The notes under the pieces are model-generated. The model worked only from the letters and a program-made list of their open reading frames with translations, was not told where the DNA came from and did no database searches. Below, in pieces: positions 33,237 to 44,134 of a stretch of DNA of 64,000 bases; the first letter of the stretch is position 1; each line of letters starts with the position of its first letter. The translations under genes and the position numbers were made by a program. Source of the stretch: Setoptus koraiensis (lineage: Eukaryota > Arthropoda); NCBI GenBank assembly GCA_048013815.1, contig CM106585.1, positions 17,794,001-17,858,000 on the forward strand. The letters are read 5' to 3'.

Positions 33237-36200
33237 TCATTTCGGTTTTTTTGATGCTTTGGGGGCAACTGTTGAAGATGCTTTAGGGGCAACTGTTGAA
33301 GATCCAACTGGTGTGGGAGAGCCACTTTTTTGTTCGTTCGGTAGCAAATCGCCAAATACGAAGCCAGTCAGTCGCCCTTTACCCGAGGCTGTTCCATTGA
33401 GCGTTGTATAAATAGTATTATTAGCCTCATATCCGCTCGATGTGATGGCCAGCTCAAACGTTTCGTATGCTGGTCCAATTTTAAGCTTGGCACTGCCCTT
33501 GAATTCCTTGCCGCCACCATGTGTATCTCTTCTCTTTTCTAATTGATCCAGGAGCGATTGTGGCATAGTTATCATTGAGTCATCGCCAGAATCCTCAAAC
33601 TCTCCCAATTGCTCTATGTCACTCTCTTTGGGTATGACTATTTTCAGACTGGCTGGCGCCGTTTGTTTCAGCGTCACCGAATCCGCTGATAAAGCGCCAC
33701 CCACCAAGCCTGTCCTAAAGCCCTCTGTTGCTCCAGCTATATATTCATTGAAAAAGAATCTTATGTTCGTTAGCTTGCCACGAGACAATACAAGACGTAT
33801 ATAGGCATCAGAGGCGGCCATTATGGCAGCACTGGCGCCCACTATGGCTCCTGTTTCAGAGCCTGCCTGTTCGCCGGCGGATTGGGCATATTGCAATAGA
33901 CGGTTAGACTCTTCAGTGTCCTCGTCGGCGATATTTGCATCTTTGGCGCCCGCCGAACGTCCCGCGACTCCGCCAATATTACTGCCCAATGTTATGCCTG
34001 AATATTATTGTAAAAGTGTTTGATTAGAAGTGTCGTTACTAACTCAAATGGTTGAAGTTTATAAATAAAGAAACGACGAAAGGCTATTTGCCCGATCCGA
34101 ACAATCAATGATTTCGTGGTCGCGTTCAACAAATTCACGATTTCTCGATATCCATTATTGGAGGCAGCAACAAAATCAACTCACCTATTGCTCTTCCGGC
34201 CTCCGCTGCTGCACGCCTCGTAATGATTATGCCAGCGTTTGGGCTCATTCTCAGGCCCACCTTGTAGCCCTCATTGATGGCTGCATAGAATGCACTCTTG
34301 GCGCCCTCCACCATACCAGCTTTGGCACCAACGCGCTGCTGTTTCTCTTCTCCGTCCGCTTTGTCGGGTCGTTCCATCTCTAATGTGGCATTTCTGGCAG
34401 CATTAAAGCCAATTTTCGAGCCAATATCAAAGCCCATCGCTGCGCCGGCAGCAAACGGATTTTTGATATCGCCAAATTGTATGGGATTGTCACCGAGAAT
34501 ATCTTTCAAATCCATCCATGAATCAACCTCGCTCACCTTACTTGCATCGCGAGTTTTCTCTCCGCCATGAATAGTCAAACCACGCCAGCCTGCCTCTAGT
34601 CTAGGTAAACACAATGTACACAATCTTTTGCCCACTATAGAATTAAGAGGCTGACGAGCTCTGTTCAATTCTTTCACTAGATTATGAATAATTTTATCTC
34701 TAATTTGAGTGGTGGGTCCCCTACTCAATATGAGACGCCATCTGCTGCCGATGACAAAACACAATGCTGGCACTTTGTTTTCGAATTCTGCTTGATCGCT
34801 CAATTTGGTTCCTGGTGATAATAATGGCGAGTTGCCATTACCATCGCTCTTGTGACGAAGCAACCTCGTGATATAACTAGGCAATGATTGCGAAAACTGT
34901 TGGGTAATTGTTTGCAAATGCTCACCGATGAGTTCATTTTGCTTTGTTTCGCCTCGCAGACGCTTTAAAATACCTGACACTACTTTAATTAATCTCTCCG
35001 GAGAGGTCAAATTCACAAATAGATTATGGTTCCACAGTGCATTGCTCGGCAATGGGCCCACCAATCTGTTTGGCTCTACAAAACCTCTCACTAGATTAAC
35101 CTTGCCACCAAGCTGTTTGTAGGTTTTGCCATTGCTGTTCGTGTCTTGTTTCTCTTTACCTGATCATGTCATCACGTATGTGTGTGTTATAATATTTATG
35201 TTTTTTTTTTGCAAAATTATAATCATAATATGACAAGGAGTAACATGATTAAATATCGAAGTATAACCAACAGGTTGTAAATCAGGTTCTATTCCATTCT
35301 AGACCATTCGATCGATGCTCACCTTTGTACTTATCGTCGAGACCCTCTTTCAGTCCATAATAAACACGTCGCAGTAAGTTTTTTTGTGCCCGTTCACTAA
35401 AAGGAAACGTATCGATTATTGCCGGCACTGTTGAATCTCGTCCCGATTGATTGAGGATGTCGCGTAAACCCAATGAAAAGGCATCCAAAAGTCTTGCAAC
35501 AAATATCGTCGGTGAGCTACTGGCTTTATCAATGTAATCTTTGTTCTTATCGCTCAAGTCGCCCAACCAAGATGCTAGTTCTCGGCCTATGATTGTCATT
35601 GTTAAGTCTGTTGTATTTAACACGACATGATCATCCTCTCGTCCAACTGATGATTGACCGGCAAGCCCTGCTTTAGATGTAGACGGGTTGGTGATTGGCG
35701 ATTCGCTTGCATTGTCTAATATTTCCATCAGAACCCGAGCCAGATTACTCGGATCAACCGTAGACTTATCGGCGGCATGAATAAATACACTAGAGGCCTC
35801 ATGAATTATCTGTGACCATCTACTAACGATTTTTCTTCCCAATTCTATAGTTGTACGGAGTAGATAAGCTATTTTCAGGCTATCATTCATGTGATCCATA
35901 GAGGCCTCTATCATACTGAAGGCTGTTGCCAGACGTTCTCCTGTAAGTAACACTCTAGGGTCACTAATCTTGTAGCCATCTTGATCATCTAAAATAAAAT
36001 TCAAATCTTTCTCCACCACTTTTGCATTGGCGGATGAACTATTACCAGATGACGGCTTATCATTTAGTTTACTTGAAACCTGATCATGCGGCCCGGTCAC
36101 TAGCGATCCATTTTTGGTTATAAAATGAAAGTTGAAAAATATAATGATGATCAAAATCGAGTTAAATTGATTAGGAGATTCATATTTATATTCAATTAAT

Positions 36201-36349
36201 TAGTTTAATATCGCTCGATAGTTACCTCCAACATCCGTTTTTTCGGCTTGGAGACAACTTGCGAATACAATGAGGACAACTAATAATATTATTTGCAAGA
36301 CAGATTGGAATATTTTCTGCCTGTTCCACCTGTTAATAGGATCCATCAT
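33237..36349 (-). CDS. Secreted four-exon protein, 878 residues, unknown family
   Basis: Assembled from exons 36226-36349, 35323-36099, 34185-35159 and 33237-33997. All introns are GT-AG and all interrupt codons in phase 1; donors are GTAACT, GTGAGC, GTGAGT. Exon 1 begins with ATGATG and encodes a signal peptide (QIILLVVLIVFASCLQA). Exon 2 is helical and polar. Exons 3 and 4 hold Ala/Gly-rich helical stretches (AAMGFDIGSKIGFNAARN, GSETGAIVGASAAIMAASD) and a charged C-terminus with the repeat STVAPKAS. No catalytic motif is seen. Secretion plus Ala/Gly-rich segments could suit a structural or silk-like protein, but this is weak inference. The acceptor of exon 2 has a poor pyrimidine tract and is the least certain junction. 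Confidence 0.72.
33253..33304 (-). repeat. 24-bp tandem repeat in coding C-terminus
   Basis: Two near-identical 24-bp units (core GGGGCAACTGTTGAAGATGC on the + strand) encode STVAPKAS twice at the end of the secreted protein. Confidence 0.85.
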
Positions 36350-36953
36350 GTTGAAAAATTTTTCTTAGATCTAACAATAATGTAAACAAATAATCTTGTG
36401 CAGTCTGTGACAGTGGTCTAGGTAAATTCTCTTTCAACTCAATCAACTTTTCTGCACCATTATCGAAGATCCTGCAAACTGAACAAGTCAAGTCAATCTG
36501 CATTACATTTTCACTAATAATGTTCCACCCACCGTATCTTGCCATAATCAACCGAGTGAATTAATTTCAATTAATTTTGCAAGATACAAGCTAGATATAA
36601 ACCCAGCTTATTATAGACCAAGAACGCAAGCAATGTAGGATATCGAATTACTTGAAAATAACATCTCAACATCTGATAGTTTTACTCCAGTGAAGTAATT
36701 CGCCGCTGCCACCCATGAAATATTACGATCCTCTATTAAGTCTACTTACCATCTCATCCAAGACAAGGCCAGTGCAGAAGTTCAATAGCTGAGTGCACAC
36801 TCTTGAGTATTTATCAATTTACAGGTTTCTTTTTGCTTTAGAAATGAAAAGAACCACACTGCGAAATGTTGACAATAACTCAGCATTGACTCAATGGATA
36901 AACATTAGTGGTTAAAAATTAGTCATTATAGAAACAATGACATTGTAGTGATA
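36350..36953. other. Intergenic region
   Basis: A 70-codon minus-strand frame (ATG 36545 to 36333) overlaps the start of the secreted protein gene in another frame. It has no recognisable feature and is more likely 5' leader. Otherwise nothing is seen. Confidence 0.4.
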
Positions 36954-37235
36954 TCATTTTTTCTGACTAATAATCTTCTTGTTAGCAATTGACATTTTAG
37001 CTGTTGAGTCTACTTTGGAGCCAGTTGCTGAATCTATTGTATGAGGAACTAATATTTTACTGCTCTTTGCCATCTTAGAATAGTCGCTGGAATCGCTCTT
37101 TGATCCTCCATCCTTTCTTTTAGGGTTTTTATTGTTGGCCTTGTTAGATCGACAAGCGACCAAATATAAAGCGACGAGTAATGCACATAAGATAAATACT
37201 AGTGCAACTATAATTATGACCTCTGTTGTGGTCAT
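36954..37235 (-). CDS. Small single-pass membrane protein, Lys/Ser-rich tail
   Basis: 93 residues from ATG 37235. An N-terminal hydrophobic helix (VIIIVALVFILCALLVALYL) is followed by a basic tail rich in Lys, Ser and Asn (NPKRKDGGSKSDSSDYSKM). It resembles the small protein at 27230-27508 in plan but shares no obvious sequence. Function unknown. Its short length limits confidence. Confidence 0.45.
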   Translation of the reverse strand: MTTTEVIIIVALVFILCALLVALYLVACRSNKANNKNPKRKDGGSKSDSSDYSKMAKSSKILVPHTIDSATGSKVDSTAKMSIANKKIISQKK

Positions 37236-38012
37236 TTTGACTATTTTACATTATTACATTATGATTCCATTTGTGTGCAGTCATAGTTATATGAATAAAT
37301 CTGTTATCTCTACAAAAGAAAAGTACTATCACAGACGATTGCATAGTATTTCCGACAACACCAGATCTATTAAATGCACATCGCAATACAGTTGTATACG
37401 CTCGAGGGAGGTAACTAGAGATGGGGAGAGAGAAGGAGGGAGACACTGACAAATAGACAAAGAGAATCGCACGCTTGTTTCTGGTACTATGGTACAAGAA
37501 TTTTCGGAGGAAGCCCACTTTGTAAAACATTCTTCCATAACGACTGTGAAAATAAAAAAGGCCACCAAATCCGATATTAAATGTTTATGACTTAAAACTC
37601 AAGGATATTTGTTCAATGGGTTTGAACAAATTTCTGGCCGTGAAACCTGATACTTAGACGCATAGAGGCAAATGGAATAGATTGGCAATTATTTCATCAA
37701 TAACGTTAATTTATAAAATGTCTAGCGAAATAATCTCTCGTGTCCAAGGATACCACAGTGTTAGAGCGCAGGGTAAAACGTAGTATGCCACCATATTAGA
37801 TTATGGTAAATCAAAGAATCTGGGTACTATTGATTGGTCTGCCAGTCAGCTCGATATTATCAGGGTGAGATGTGTGAGATTTCAATTGTGGGCTTGATCC
37901 TTGCCTTTGCTATTGCTGCAAATCCTTTCATTATATCCTTGCACCAGTTGATCTCTGCTTTCATCTGCAACTCATCAAGTTTTTCTATTCACGAAGGTCC
38001 AGAATCATCGAA
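37236..38012. other. 5' flank of the first small secreted protein gene
   Basis: No gene. From about 37600 to 37830 the sequence matches the reverse complement of about 44630-44850, with strings such as TAGATTGGCAATT, TAATCTCTC and GTCCAAGGATA. The promoter region was therefore copied with the gene. Confidence 0.6.
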
Positions 38013-38657
38013 ATGAAGTTTAATCTAGCTCATTTCCTGCAGGTTGCAATTGTTTTATCGGTAGTATTATGCCATCCATTCGCAGATAGTAGAAATGTTG
38101 GAAAACCAAATCGCAAGAATGTAAGACCTCCATTCACGGATGGTAGAAATTTTGGAAAGACAAATCGCAATAATGTAAGACCTCCATTCACTGATGGTAG
38201 AAATTTCGGAAAGACAAATAACAAGAATGTAAAGCCTCCATTCACTGATGGTAGAAATTTCGGAAAGACAAATAACAAGAATGTAAAGCCTCCATTCACT
38301 GATGGTAGAAATTTCGGAAAGACAAATCGCAAAAATGTAAAACCTCCATTCGCTGATGGTAGAAATTTTGGAAAGACGAATCGTAAGAATGTAACACCTA
38401 AGAATGTAAATTCTAAGAATGTGATACCTAAGAATGAAATACGTAAGAATGGAAAAGGTAAGTTTTACTCCTCAACGAAAATTCACATTAATCAATGTGA
38501 ACAATATTTTCTCGATAAAAATGTCTACAATAGATCTCTACTGTTCGTATCATTGATATTCTACTTGATTGAGCGACAATCAACAGGCAAGCCAACACAA
38601 CAACCTCGAACTAAGCCCAGAATCAACATCGGAGGTAGAGAGGAAAACATCATGTAG
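38013..38657 (+). CDS. Small secreted repeat protein (copy 1)
   Basis: ATG 38013. Signal peptide (about 1-20, ending near VVLCHPFADS). A donor GTAAGT at 38458 and an acceptor after CAACAG at 38586 give exons 38013-38457 and 38587-38657 and 171 residues; read unspliced it would be 214. Six copies of an 18-residue unit, with core TDGRNFGKTN, fill the middle. A Lys-Asn-Val-rich segment follows, and the last exon encodes KPRINIGGREENIM. The 71-nt last exon has the same length and phase in copy 2. Each unit contains Arg-Asn-Phe-Gly-Lys, which looks like an amidation and cleavage site of a peptide precursor, though flanking dibasic sites are irregular. Function unknown. The protease homologue starts 82 bp downstream. 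Confidence 0.65.
   Translation: MKFNLAHFLQVAIVLSVVLCHPFADSRNVGKPNRKNVRPPFTDGRNFGKTNRNNVRPPFTDGRNFGKTNNKNVKPPFTDGRNFGKTNNKNVKPPFTDGRNFGKTNRKNVKPPFADGRNFGKTNRKNVTPKNVNSKNVIPKNEIRKNGKGKFYSSTKIHINQCEQYFLDKNVYNRSLLFVSLIFYLIERQSTGKPTQQPRTKPRINIGGREENIM
38086..38394 (+). repeat. 54-bp tandem repeat, about six copies, coding
   Basis: Units begin TGATGGTAGAAATTTCGGAA and run through the Lys-Asn-Val-Lys-Pro-Pro-Phe codons. The inner copies are almost identical and the outer ones more diverged. The array is absent from the inverted copy at 44135-44436, so it arose or was lost after that duplication. Confidence 0.92.
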
Positions 38658-38739
38658 GTGAATAGAGACATGTTCATGCGAATAGACTGTGATTTCATTC
38701 GTAACTGACCAACGATCCCATGGCGGCGAAAGAAAGATT

Positions 38740-39821
38740 ATGTCAGATTATGCAATTCTGCTCTTTCTTACAACATACAGCTTACCATTTATGGCCCAAA
38801 TGTATATTAATAACAACTACGGAGATGATTTAACATTCCGTTGTCAAGGCGTTATCATATCAGCCGACATAATACTAACGACAAAAGAATGCGGTCACCC
38901 GGACGATGATTGTTCTGGCTTCTGTTCCTTTGCTAAGTGGGACGTAACCAAATGGCAGACCGTCAAAACAAAGCCAGATAACGGAATGTTGTACACATTG
39001 CAAGTATTTCGTGCGAACGTTTCAGAGTCGTTATTTCAGCGAACACCGGATGGAAAGGCGGTCGATTGGGACTTATTCGAGTCGGAAAATGATTCAGGAG
39101 AATTACGAGCTTATGAACTAAAAAAAAGAATGGACCTAGACAGTCAGTGGGTTACAGAGGCGAGTCTTACTGGCCCTCATGAAAGCAGTGGAAGTTTCAG
39201 TGAATGCAGATTATACAGTTGGGGAGGAAACGGTAAGCTTAATTCAGTGAGAGTAAATGATGAGAAGACAACTACTTGTCACGAGCAGGGAGCGGACGTA
39301 AAACACCGCGTTTGTATGAGGGCTGAAAATGATTACAATTTGTGCAAGGTAAGAACGATCGAAATCCAATTTAAAACCGTGCCAAAAGCACAGCTTACAC
39401 GATAGAACTCGCTAGACGCATCCTAACTAATCATCACGTTGTGTTCGAATAAAAATTCAAGACGGACGGTGGTGGTGCTGTCATTTGCACACGTGAACAA
39501 GGAGGAATAAAACTGCGGGGAGAGAGACAGGAGCTCATTCTATACGGTATGGTGGGTGGCCTTAAACATGAGCAAAATTGTAATATCAAATACAATGCTC
39601 AAACTGATTTGATTTCCGTGATCAAAGTGGGCCACTACATAACTTATTTACGGGACCTAATATGGTTCAAATATAGCGATCACGTCAGTGGTAGACGTAA
39701 AAAAGAAATAGCAGAAGTTAACAATCCGTCCTTTGATGGTACAATAAGTCAATTCCCGTACAGAGTGCCGACAATAAAGTCAGATCTCTTCGATCCTGCG
39801 GAGGAACACGCTGACCAATAA
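38740..39821 (+). CDS. Secreted serine-protease homologue, catalytically dead (copy 1)
   Basis: Trypsin-fold protein without protease activity. Exons 38740-39348 and 39462-39821; the intron is GTAAGA...TCAAG, 113 bp, phase 0; 322 residues. A signal peptide lies near residues 1-20. CQGVIISADIILTTKEC matches the trypsin segment ending TAAHC, with Glu where the catalytic His should be. VDWDLFE may hold the Asp. Across the splice, LCKTDGGGAVIC matches CxGDSGGP with the catalytic Ser replaced by Gly. No IVGG activation site is visible. Such homologues act as binding proteins, regulators or decoys in arthropods; in scabies mites, inactive protease paralogues block host complement. Function here is inference. 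Confidence 0.82.
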
Positions 39822-40329
39822 CTTTGAAAATGATTAATTGACACATCTTGAATGATTACGGGCCAGTGATGGTCACCGTTACTGTCAAGCTAGTCTTTCT
39901 CTTTGATGTTGATGTGCTCATGATATTTGTTTTGAATAAATTCGAGAGTCAGTAAATTAACGATGAACTCTCTGAATCTGATTCGTAGACAAACGATCTA
40001 TCAGCGGCAATTGGAGGATAATTTTGATCTCGATCTACAAGCTGACACGGATGATCCTATCGACACAGGTCATGTCGGAACGGTCATCGATCGAAACTAA
40101 CTCACTCATTAGAAATGATTCTTCGTTTTCCTCATAATTTGATTTGATTGAGCGACAATCAACAGGCAAGCCAGCAAAACATCCTCGAACTAAGCCCAAA
40201 ATCAACATCGTAGGTAGACAGTGAGACATCATGTGAGTGAAAAGCGACACATTCTCATCAATCGACTGTCCAGTTAGCGATCTAGATTTCTTTTCGGTTG
40301 ATTTAGCGTCACTACAGTTGAGCTATCAT
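39822..40329. other. Spacer with a relic of the small secreted protein's last exon
   Basis: From 40141 to about 40290 the sequence matches 38565-38700: acceptor CAATCAACAG, then codons for Lys-Pro...Lys-Pro-Lys-Ile-Asn-Ile, and the flank beyond. It is a third, decayed copy of the last exon. A 45-codon frame at about 39962-40099 (MNSLNLIRRQ start) is too short to call. Confidence 0.6.
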
Positions 40330-42270
40330 TGTCTATTTATTCAGAACCGAATGAACTTTCTTCTTTCTATTTAATCTATCGTTTTATTGGGTTGTTTTGC
40401 ACCCATATAATATGTCAATCAGTTGTTAGCTTTTGCGGCCCTCAAGACTTATTTTCCACAGATTATACGGCTAAGCAATTGCTGACTTACGACCAGTTGG
40501 AAATAGTTCGAAAGGGACGCAAAAAATAAGAGTAGTGCCCGGTAGTTTGTTAGTCCGACAGGTGAATCTGTTTTCGAGACTTGAGAACCGCACTCGTATA
40601 GCTCAATGCGGCAGCTGTCTACATATCTATAAAAGACGATGGATCGTGATAATTCAAACGTAAATCACGTTATTTTTCTTCGTCCCTTAATTAGGTAAGC
40701 TAAATATTGTATGCTCTTCTTATGAGCGGTATAATAATCGCCGTTACGCCAAATACATATAGACCCTGTGCAAAATATATGAGCGAATCAAGCACAAAGT
40801 CCGACAAGCGCCAATCGCAAAAGAACATTCCATCTTGCCTTGAATCTAGGAAACCCTTAAATTCGTCCAGTTCGTCCTGACTACTGATGCATAAGTCATC
40901 CTCATTGAAGGACTCACACGAAATAATTTCAAATATGTCAGTAAGGCTCTCCGAGGCGTTATAAATAAATGAAGTAGCGGATATCCATAAATCGTTGATA
41001 TTCCTCTCTCTCGCCTTGCGAGTTGTTGTTTTTGGATTGGTTACCAAGATGGTTCAAAGAATGATCGAATGAGATTAGATTGAATTGTAGACTGAAGAGA
41101 TATGTAGTAAGACGAATTAGCATGTAAATCTAACCTTATCAAAAACTCACTTGATTTACAGTCTCTTCACCAGTGTATACTGATGTGGCATATGTTGAAT
41201 CGGGGCATACTTCATGGGTGAGCGTCTCATTGTGTTGACCGTGGATTATTCTACACCTCGCATTTTCATCTTGCTCTTGCATCAACTTGAGAATCTTCTC
41301 TCGATTGAGCGCGCCATGCATGTCACGATCATGAGAATAAAATAGAAATCGTTGTATCTTCTTTCTGATTCTACAATTTCTCTGAAAGAAGTATATGCTT
41401 CTAGATTTTTCGTGCGGACGCCGCCGTCCAGACAAACTTTCGATGATGCGACTGCTGTTAGCGATGTAATTTTCTGAAGAAATTTCGCATGTTTCATCAC
41501 TCGAAAATAGATTGATGAATATGACTCCAGTCAATGGATTTTCTAGCGATTCTTTGATCATATAATCAATCTCTCGCTTGCCTGCTCCATCAACAAGAAG
41601 GAATTTCTCTCTATGATGTAGTTGTTGGTCAAACATTTTTTGCAAGAATGTCAGAATTTCACTGATTTGATTTCTGAATTTCTTGAATCTCGAACTTTTT
41701 GAAGAGATATTGAAATGACGAATGTAGAGTATGTTCGCGAAGTCCTGTAAGGACCTCTGCCTCTCTTTTATGCTTCCTTCTCTATCGATGTGCAAGGTTC
41801 CATATATGGGATGGAAAACTCCTTTCCAGCTCTTGGCGCAGCCCACCTTTAGTGGTATTATTATCGGACTATGTCGGATATTTGTTCGGCTCAAATAGTG
41901 GTAAGATCCAATAACTTGGATGCTAGCTTCATCTATACCGATGAAGTTAACAAGAATTACGAAGGCAAATATACAAAATGTACTTTTCACGAACATAGTG
42001 GAGGCTCTTTAGTTATTTTGCTGTTTGTACACGCTACCATATATTTTCTAGTCACTGGGCATGGAATGTTGCTTTCGATCGGAGTTGCAGAGTTGAATGT
42101 GAATACATATGATATTGCACAACTATTTATACAGTTCGGTGCCACATTGGTCGGATCTGGACAAGCGCAGCCTATAGGCACTATTCATCTACCGATGGGG
42201 CGATTGATTAATTGGACAATGGAAATTCATTTGCGCCACAGACAAGCGGTCGTTCCGTTATGGCTAGGCT
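40330..42270. repeat. Inverted duplication unit B, left copy
   Basis: It matches 46000-47190 in reverse orientation. A segment at 40330-40630 pairs with 46860-47190 (shared strings CGAAAGG, GCGCAAAAAA, ATAGCTCAATG). The gene at 40700-41996 with its 5' flank to 42270 pairs with 46000-46610. Confidence 0.75.
40700..41996 (-). CDS. Type I membrane or secreted protein, unknown
   Basis: ATG 41996. Signal peptide MFVKSTFCIFAFVILVNF. Exon 1 (41151-41996) ends at a donor GTGAGT in phase 0. The best exon 2 is 40700-41014, giving 386 residues; its acceptor (CTCGCAAG) lacks a strong pyrimidine tract, so this junction is uncertain. The ectodomain is basic and Cys-poor in its first half, with FLLVDGAGKREIDYMIKE and a Cys-containing end. 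Exon 2 adds an acidic stretch and one hydrophobic helix near the C-terminus (LYVFGVTAIIIPLI). I do not recognise the family. A decayed copy lies at 46025-46610. The 5' flank (42000-42270) is shared with that copy. Confidence 0.6.
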
Positions 42271-42997
42271 GATCAGCCCTATATTTCTGGTTTAATTATG
42301 ATTGTTCACTATTTTCATTTGCAGAGTTCATCATTTAGATCTCATTCAATGTTTGGAATGCAAGTTTGCTAGCCTTATATTGATATCATGTCATCATATC
42401 AAATCATGTTCACAAACATTTTTTCATATTACGATTCAAGTTTCCACTCTGACAGCATCGTTGTGTGACGATTATACAATGCAATAAAAATAAACAGTGT
42501 CAACGATGCCTACTCCTGTATCCGGCATCAACTAAATTAATAATGAAAGTTGTACCCTATTAAAGGAGAGGATGAGTATTATTGGCCTATTGATTCTGCA
42601 CTGTCCACCTTGTCATTTGTTGAGCTGGGCTTCAAATGGAAGAGCCGATTCATATGAGACCTATAATGATGGCTGGTTCAACATCATTCTATTCAAATAT
42701 CTATCCAAATGGTGTAATATTTCTATACAACGTAACACAACCGTTTATTACTACACGTATGTATGGCTAGTTTTATTGGCCTCGATGGACTTGATTATGT
42801 CACTAAATCGCGCTATATCGACCATCTCCCGGAGAGCTCATTCGATCATCATCCGCATATTTACGGAACATTTAGACATTTCCAATGAACCAAAGCGATT
42901 GTTCTCAACCAAGAGAACCAAGCTCGAATACCGAGTGACACATTCCAAACCCTCATTAAATTTACCATCCGAACTCCTCTTTGTGATCTCTAATATC
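41997..42997. other. Spacer with a doubtful plus-strand ORF
   Basis: The first 270 bp are the 5' flank of the gene at 40700-41996. A plus-strand frame opens at ATG 42572 with a hydrophobic start (MSIIGLLILHCPPCHLLSW) and runs to 43240. Its last 240 bp lie antisense to the protease homologue's second exon. It could be a small gene but has no support beyond being open. Confidence 0.3.
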
Positions 42998-44056
42998 TTA
43001 CTTTATTGTTCGCACTCTGTTCGGGAATTGATTTACTGTAGGATCGAAGGACGGATTGTTAACTTCTTGTATTTTTTTCGTATTTCTACCACTGATGTGA
43101 TCGCTATATTTAAACCATATCAAATCACTCAAATAAGTCATGTAGTTGCCCACTTTAATCACGGAAATCAAATCAGTTTCAGCACTGTATTTGATATTGC
43201 AATCGTACTTGTTTTTAAGGCTACCCACAAGACCGTATAAATATAGCTGCTGTTTCTCTCCTCGCAATTTTATCCCTCCTTCATCATATGTGCAAATGAC
43301 AGCACCTCCACCGTCCGTCTTGAGTATTTATTCATACATTTGAACACAATTTGATGATTAGTTGGGATGCTTTTAGCGGATTTCATGGTGTAGGCTGTTT
43401 TTTGGTCTCGGTTTCAATTTGATTGGTATTGCTCTTACCTGGCACAAATTGTAATCATTTTCGGCCCTCATACAAATGCGATTTTTCACGTCCGCTCCTG
43501 GCTCGTGACAGTTAGTTTGCTGCACATCATTTACTCTCAGCGAATTAAGCTTACCGTTTCCTCCCCAACTGTATATTCTGCATTCCCTGAAATCTTTACT
43601 GTGCACAAGAGAACCAATAAGATCCACCACATTAACCCACTGACTGTTTAGGTCCATCCTCTCTTGTAGTTCGTGTACTCGTAATTCCCCTGAATCTATT
43701 TCCGGGTTGAATAACTTCCAGTCCACTGCCTGTTCATCTGCTGTTCGCTGAAAGGCCGAATCTGTATCATTCGCATGAAATATTTTCACTGGGTCAAACA
43801 TTCCATCATCTGGCTCTTTTTTTACAGTCTGCCATTTAGTTACGTCCCACTTGGTAAAGGAACAGTCGCCATTGCAATCGCCATTGTCTGGATAATCGCA
43901 TTCTTTTGTTGTTAGTATTAGGTCGGCTGATACGATAACTCCTTGACAACGGAATGTTAACTTAGTACCAGAACTTTTGATCGCGTACATTTGGGCCATG
44001 AATGGTAGGCTGTATGTTGCAAGAAAGAGCAGAAGTGCATTATTTGATATTATCAT
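42998..44056 (-). CDS. Secreted serine-protease homologue, catalytically dead (copy 2)
   Basis: Inverted paralogue of 38740-39821. Exons 43439-44056 and 42998-43318, with intron donor GTAAGA after Leu-Cys-Gln, phase 0; 312 residues. It carries the same inactivating changes: TTKEC in place of TAAHC, and TDGGGAVIC in place of GDSGGP. Both copies inherited the dead site, so inactivation predates the duplication. The two proteins are similar but not identical. Differences cluster in surface-like charged stretches, for example between the Glu-Cys pair and KWDVTKWQTV. The C-terminus stops 13 residues earlier than in copy 1. ATG 44056 begins a signal peptide (LLLFLATYSLPFMAQM). Confidence 0.82.
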
Positions 44057-44134
44057 ATTCTAGTGCGGCCATGAGATTATCGGTCGGTTACGAATAAGAT
44101 CACAGTCGATTCGCAAGAATATGTCTCTATTCAC

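Larger units (their letters stand above)
37600..39810 (+). repeat. Inverted duplication unit A, left copy
   Basis: This unit, with promoter, small secreted protein gene and protease homologue gene, matches 43000-44850 in reverse orientation. Similarity runs through coding parts, introns and the flank. The main difference is the 54-bp repeat array, present only here. Confidence 0.85.

Noticed and set aside
38030-38332. Minus-strand repeat frame opposite the 54-bp array
   Set aside because: Antisense reading of the repeat; the sense strand has signal peptide, introns and a paralogue.
40329-40529. 66-codon plus-strand frame ending VRKGRKK
   Set aside because: No ATG in frame at the start, and the inverted copy at 46860-47190 has an internal stop, so coding is not supported.
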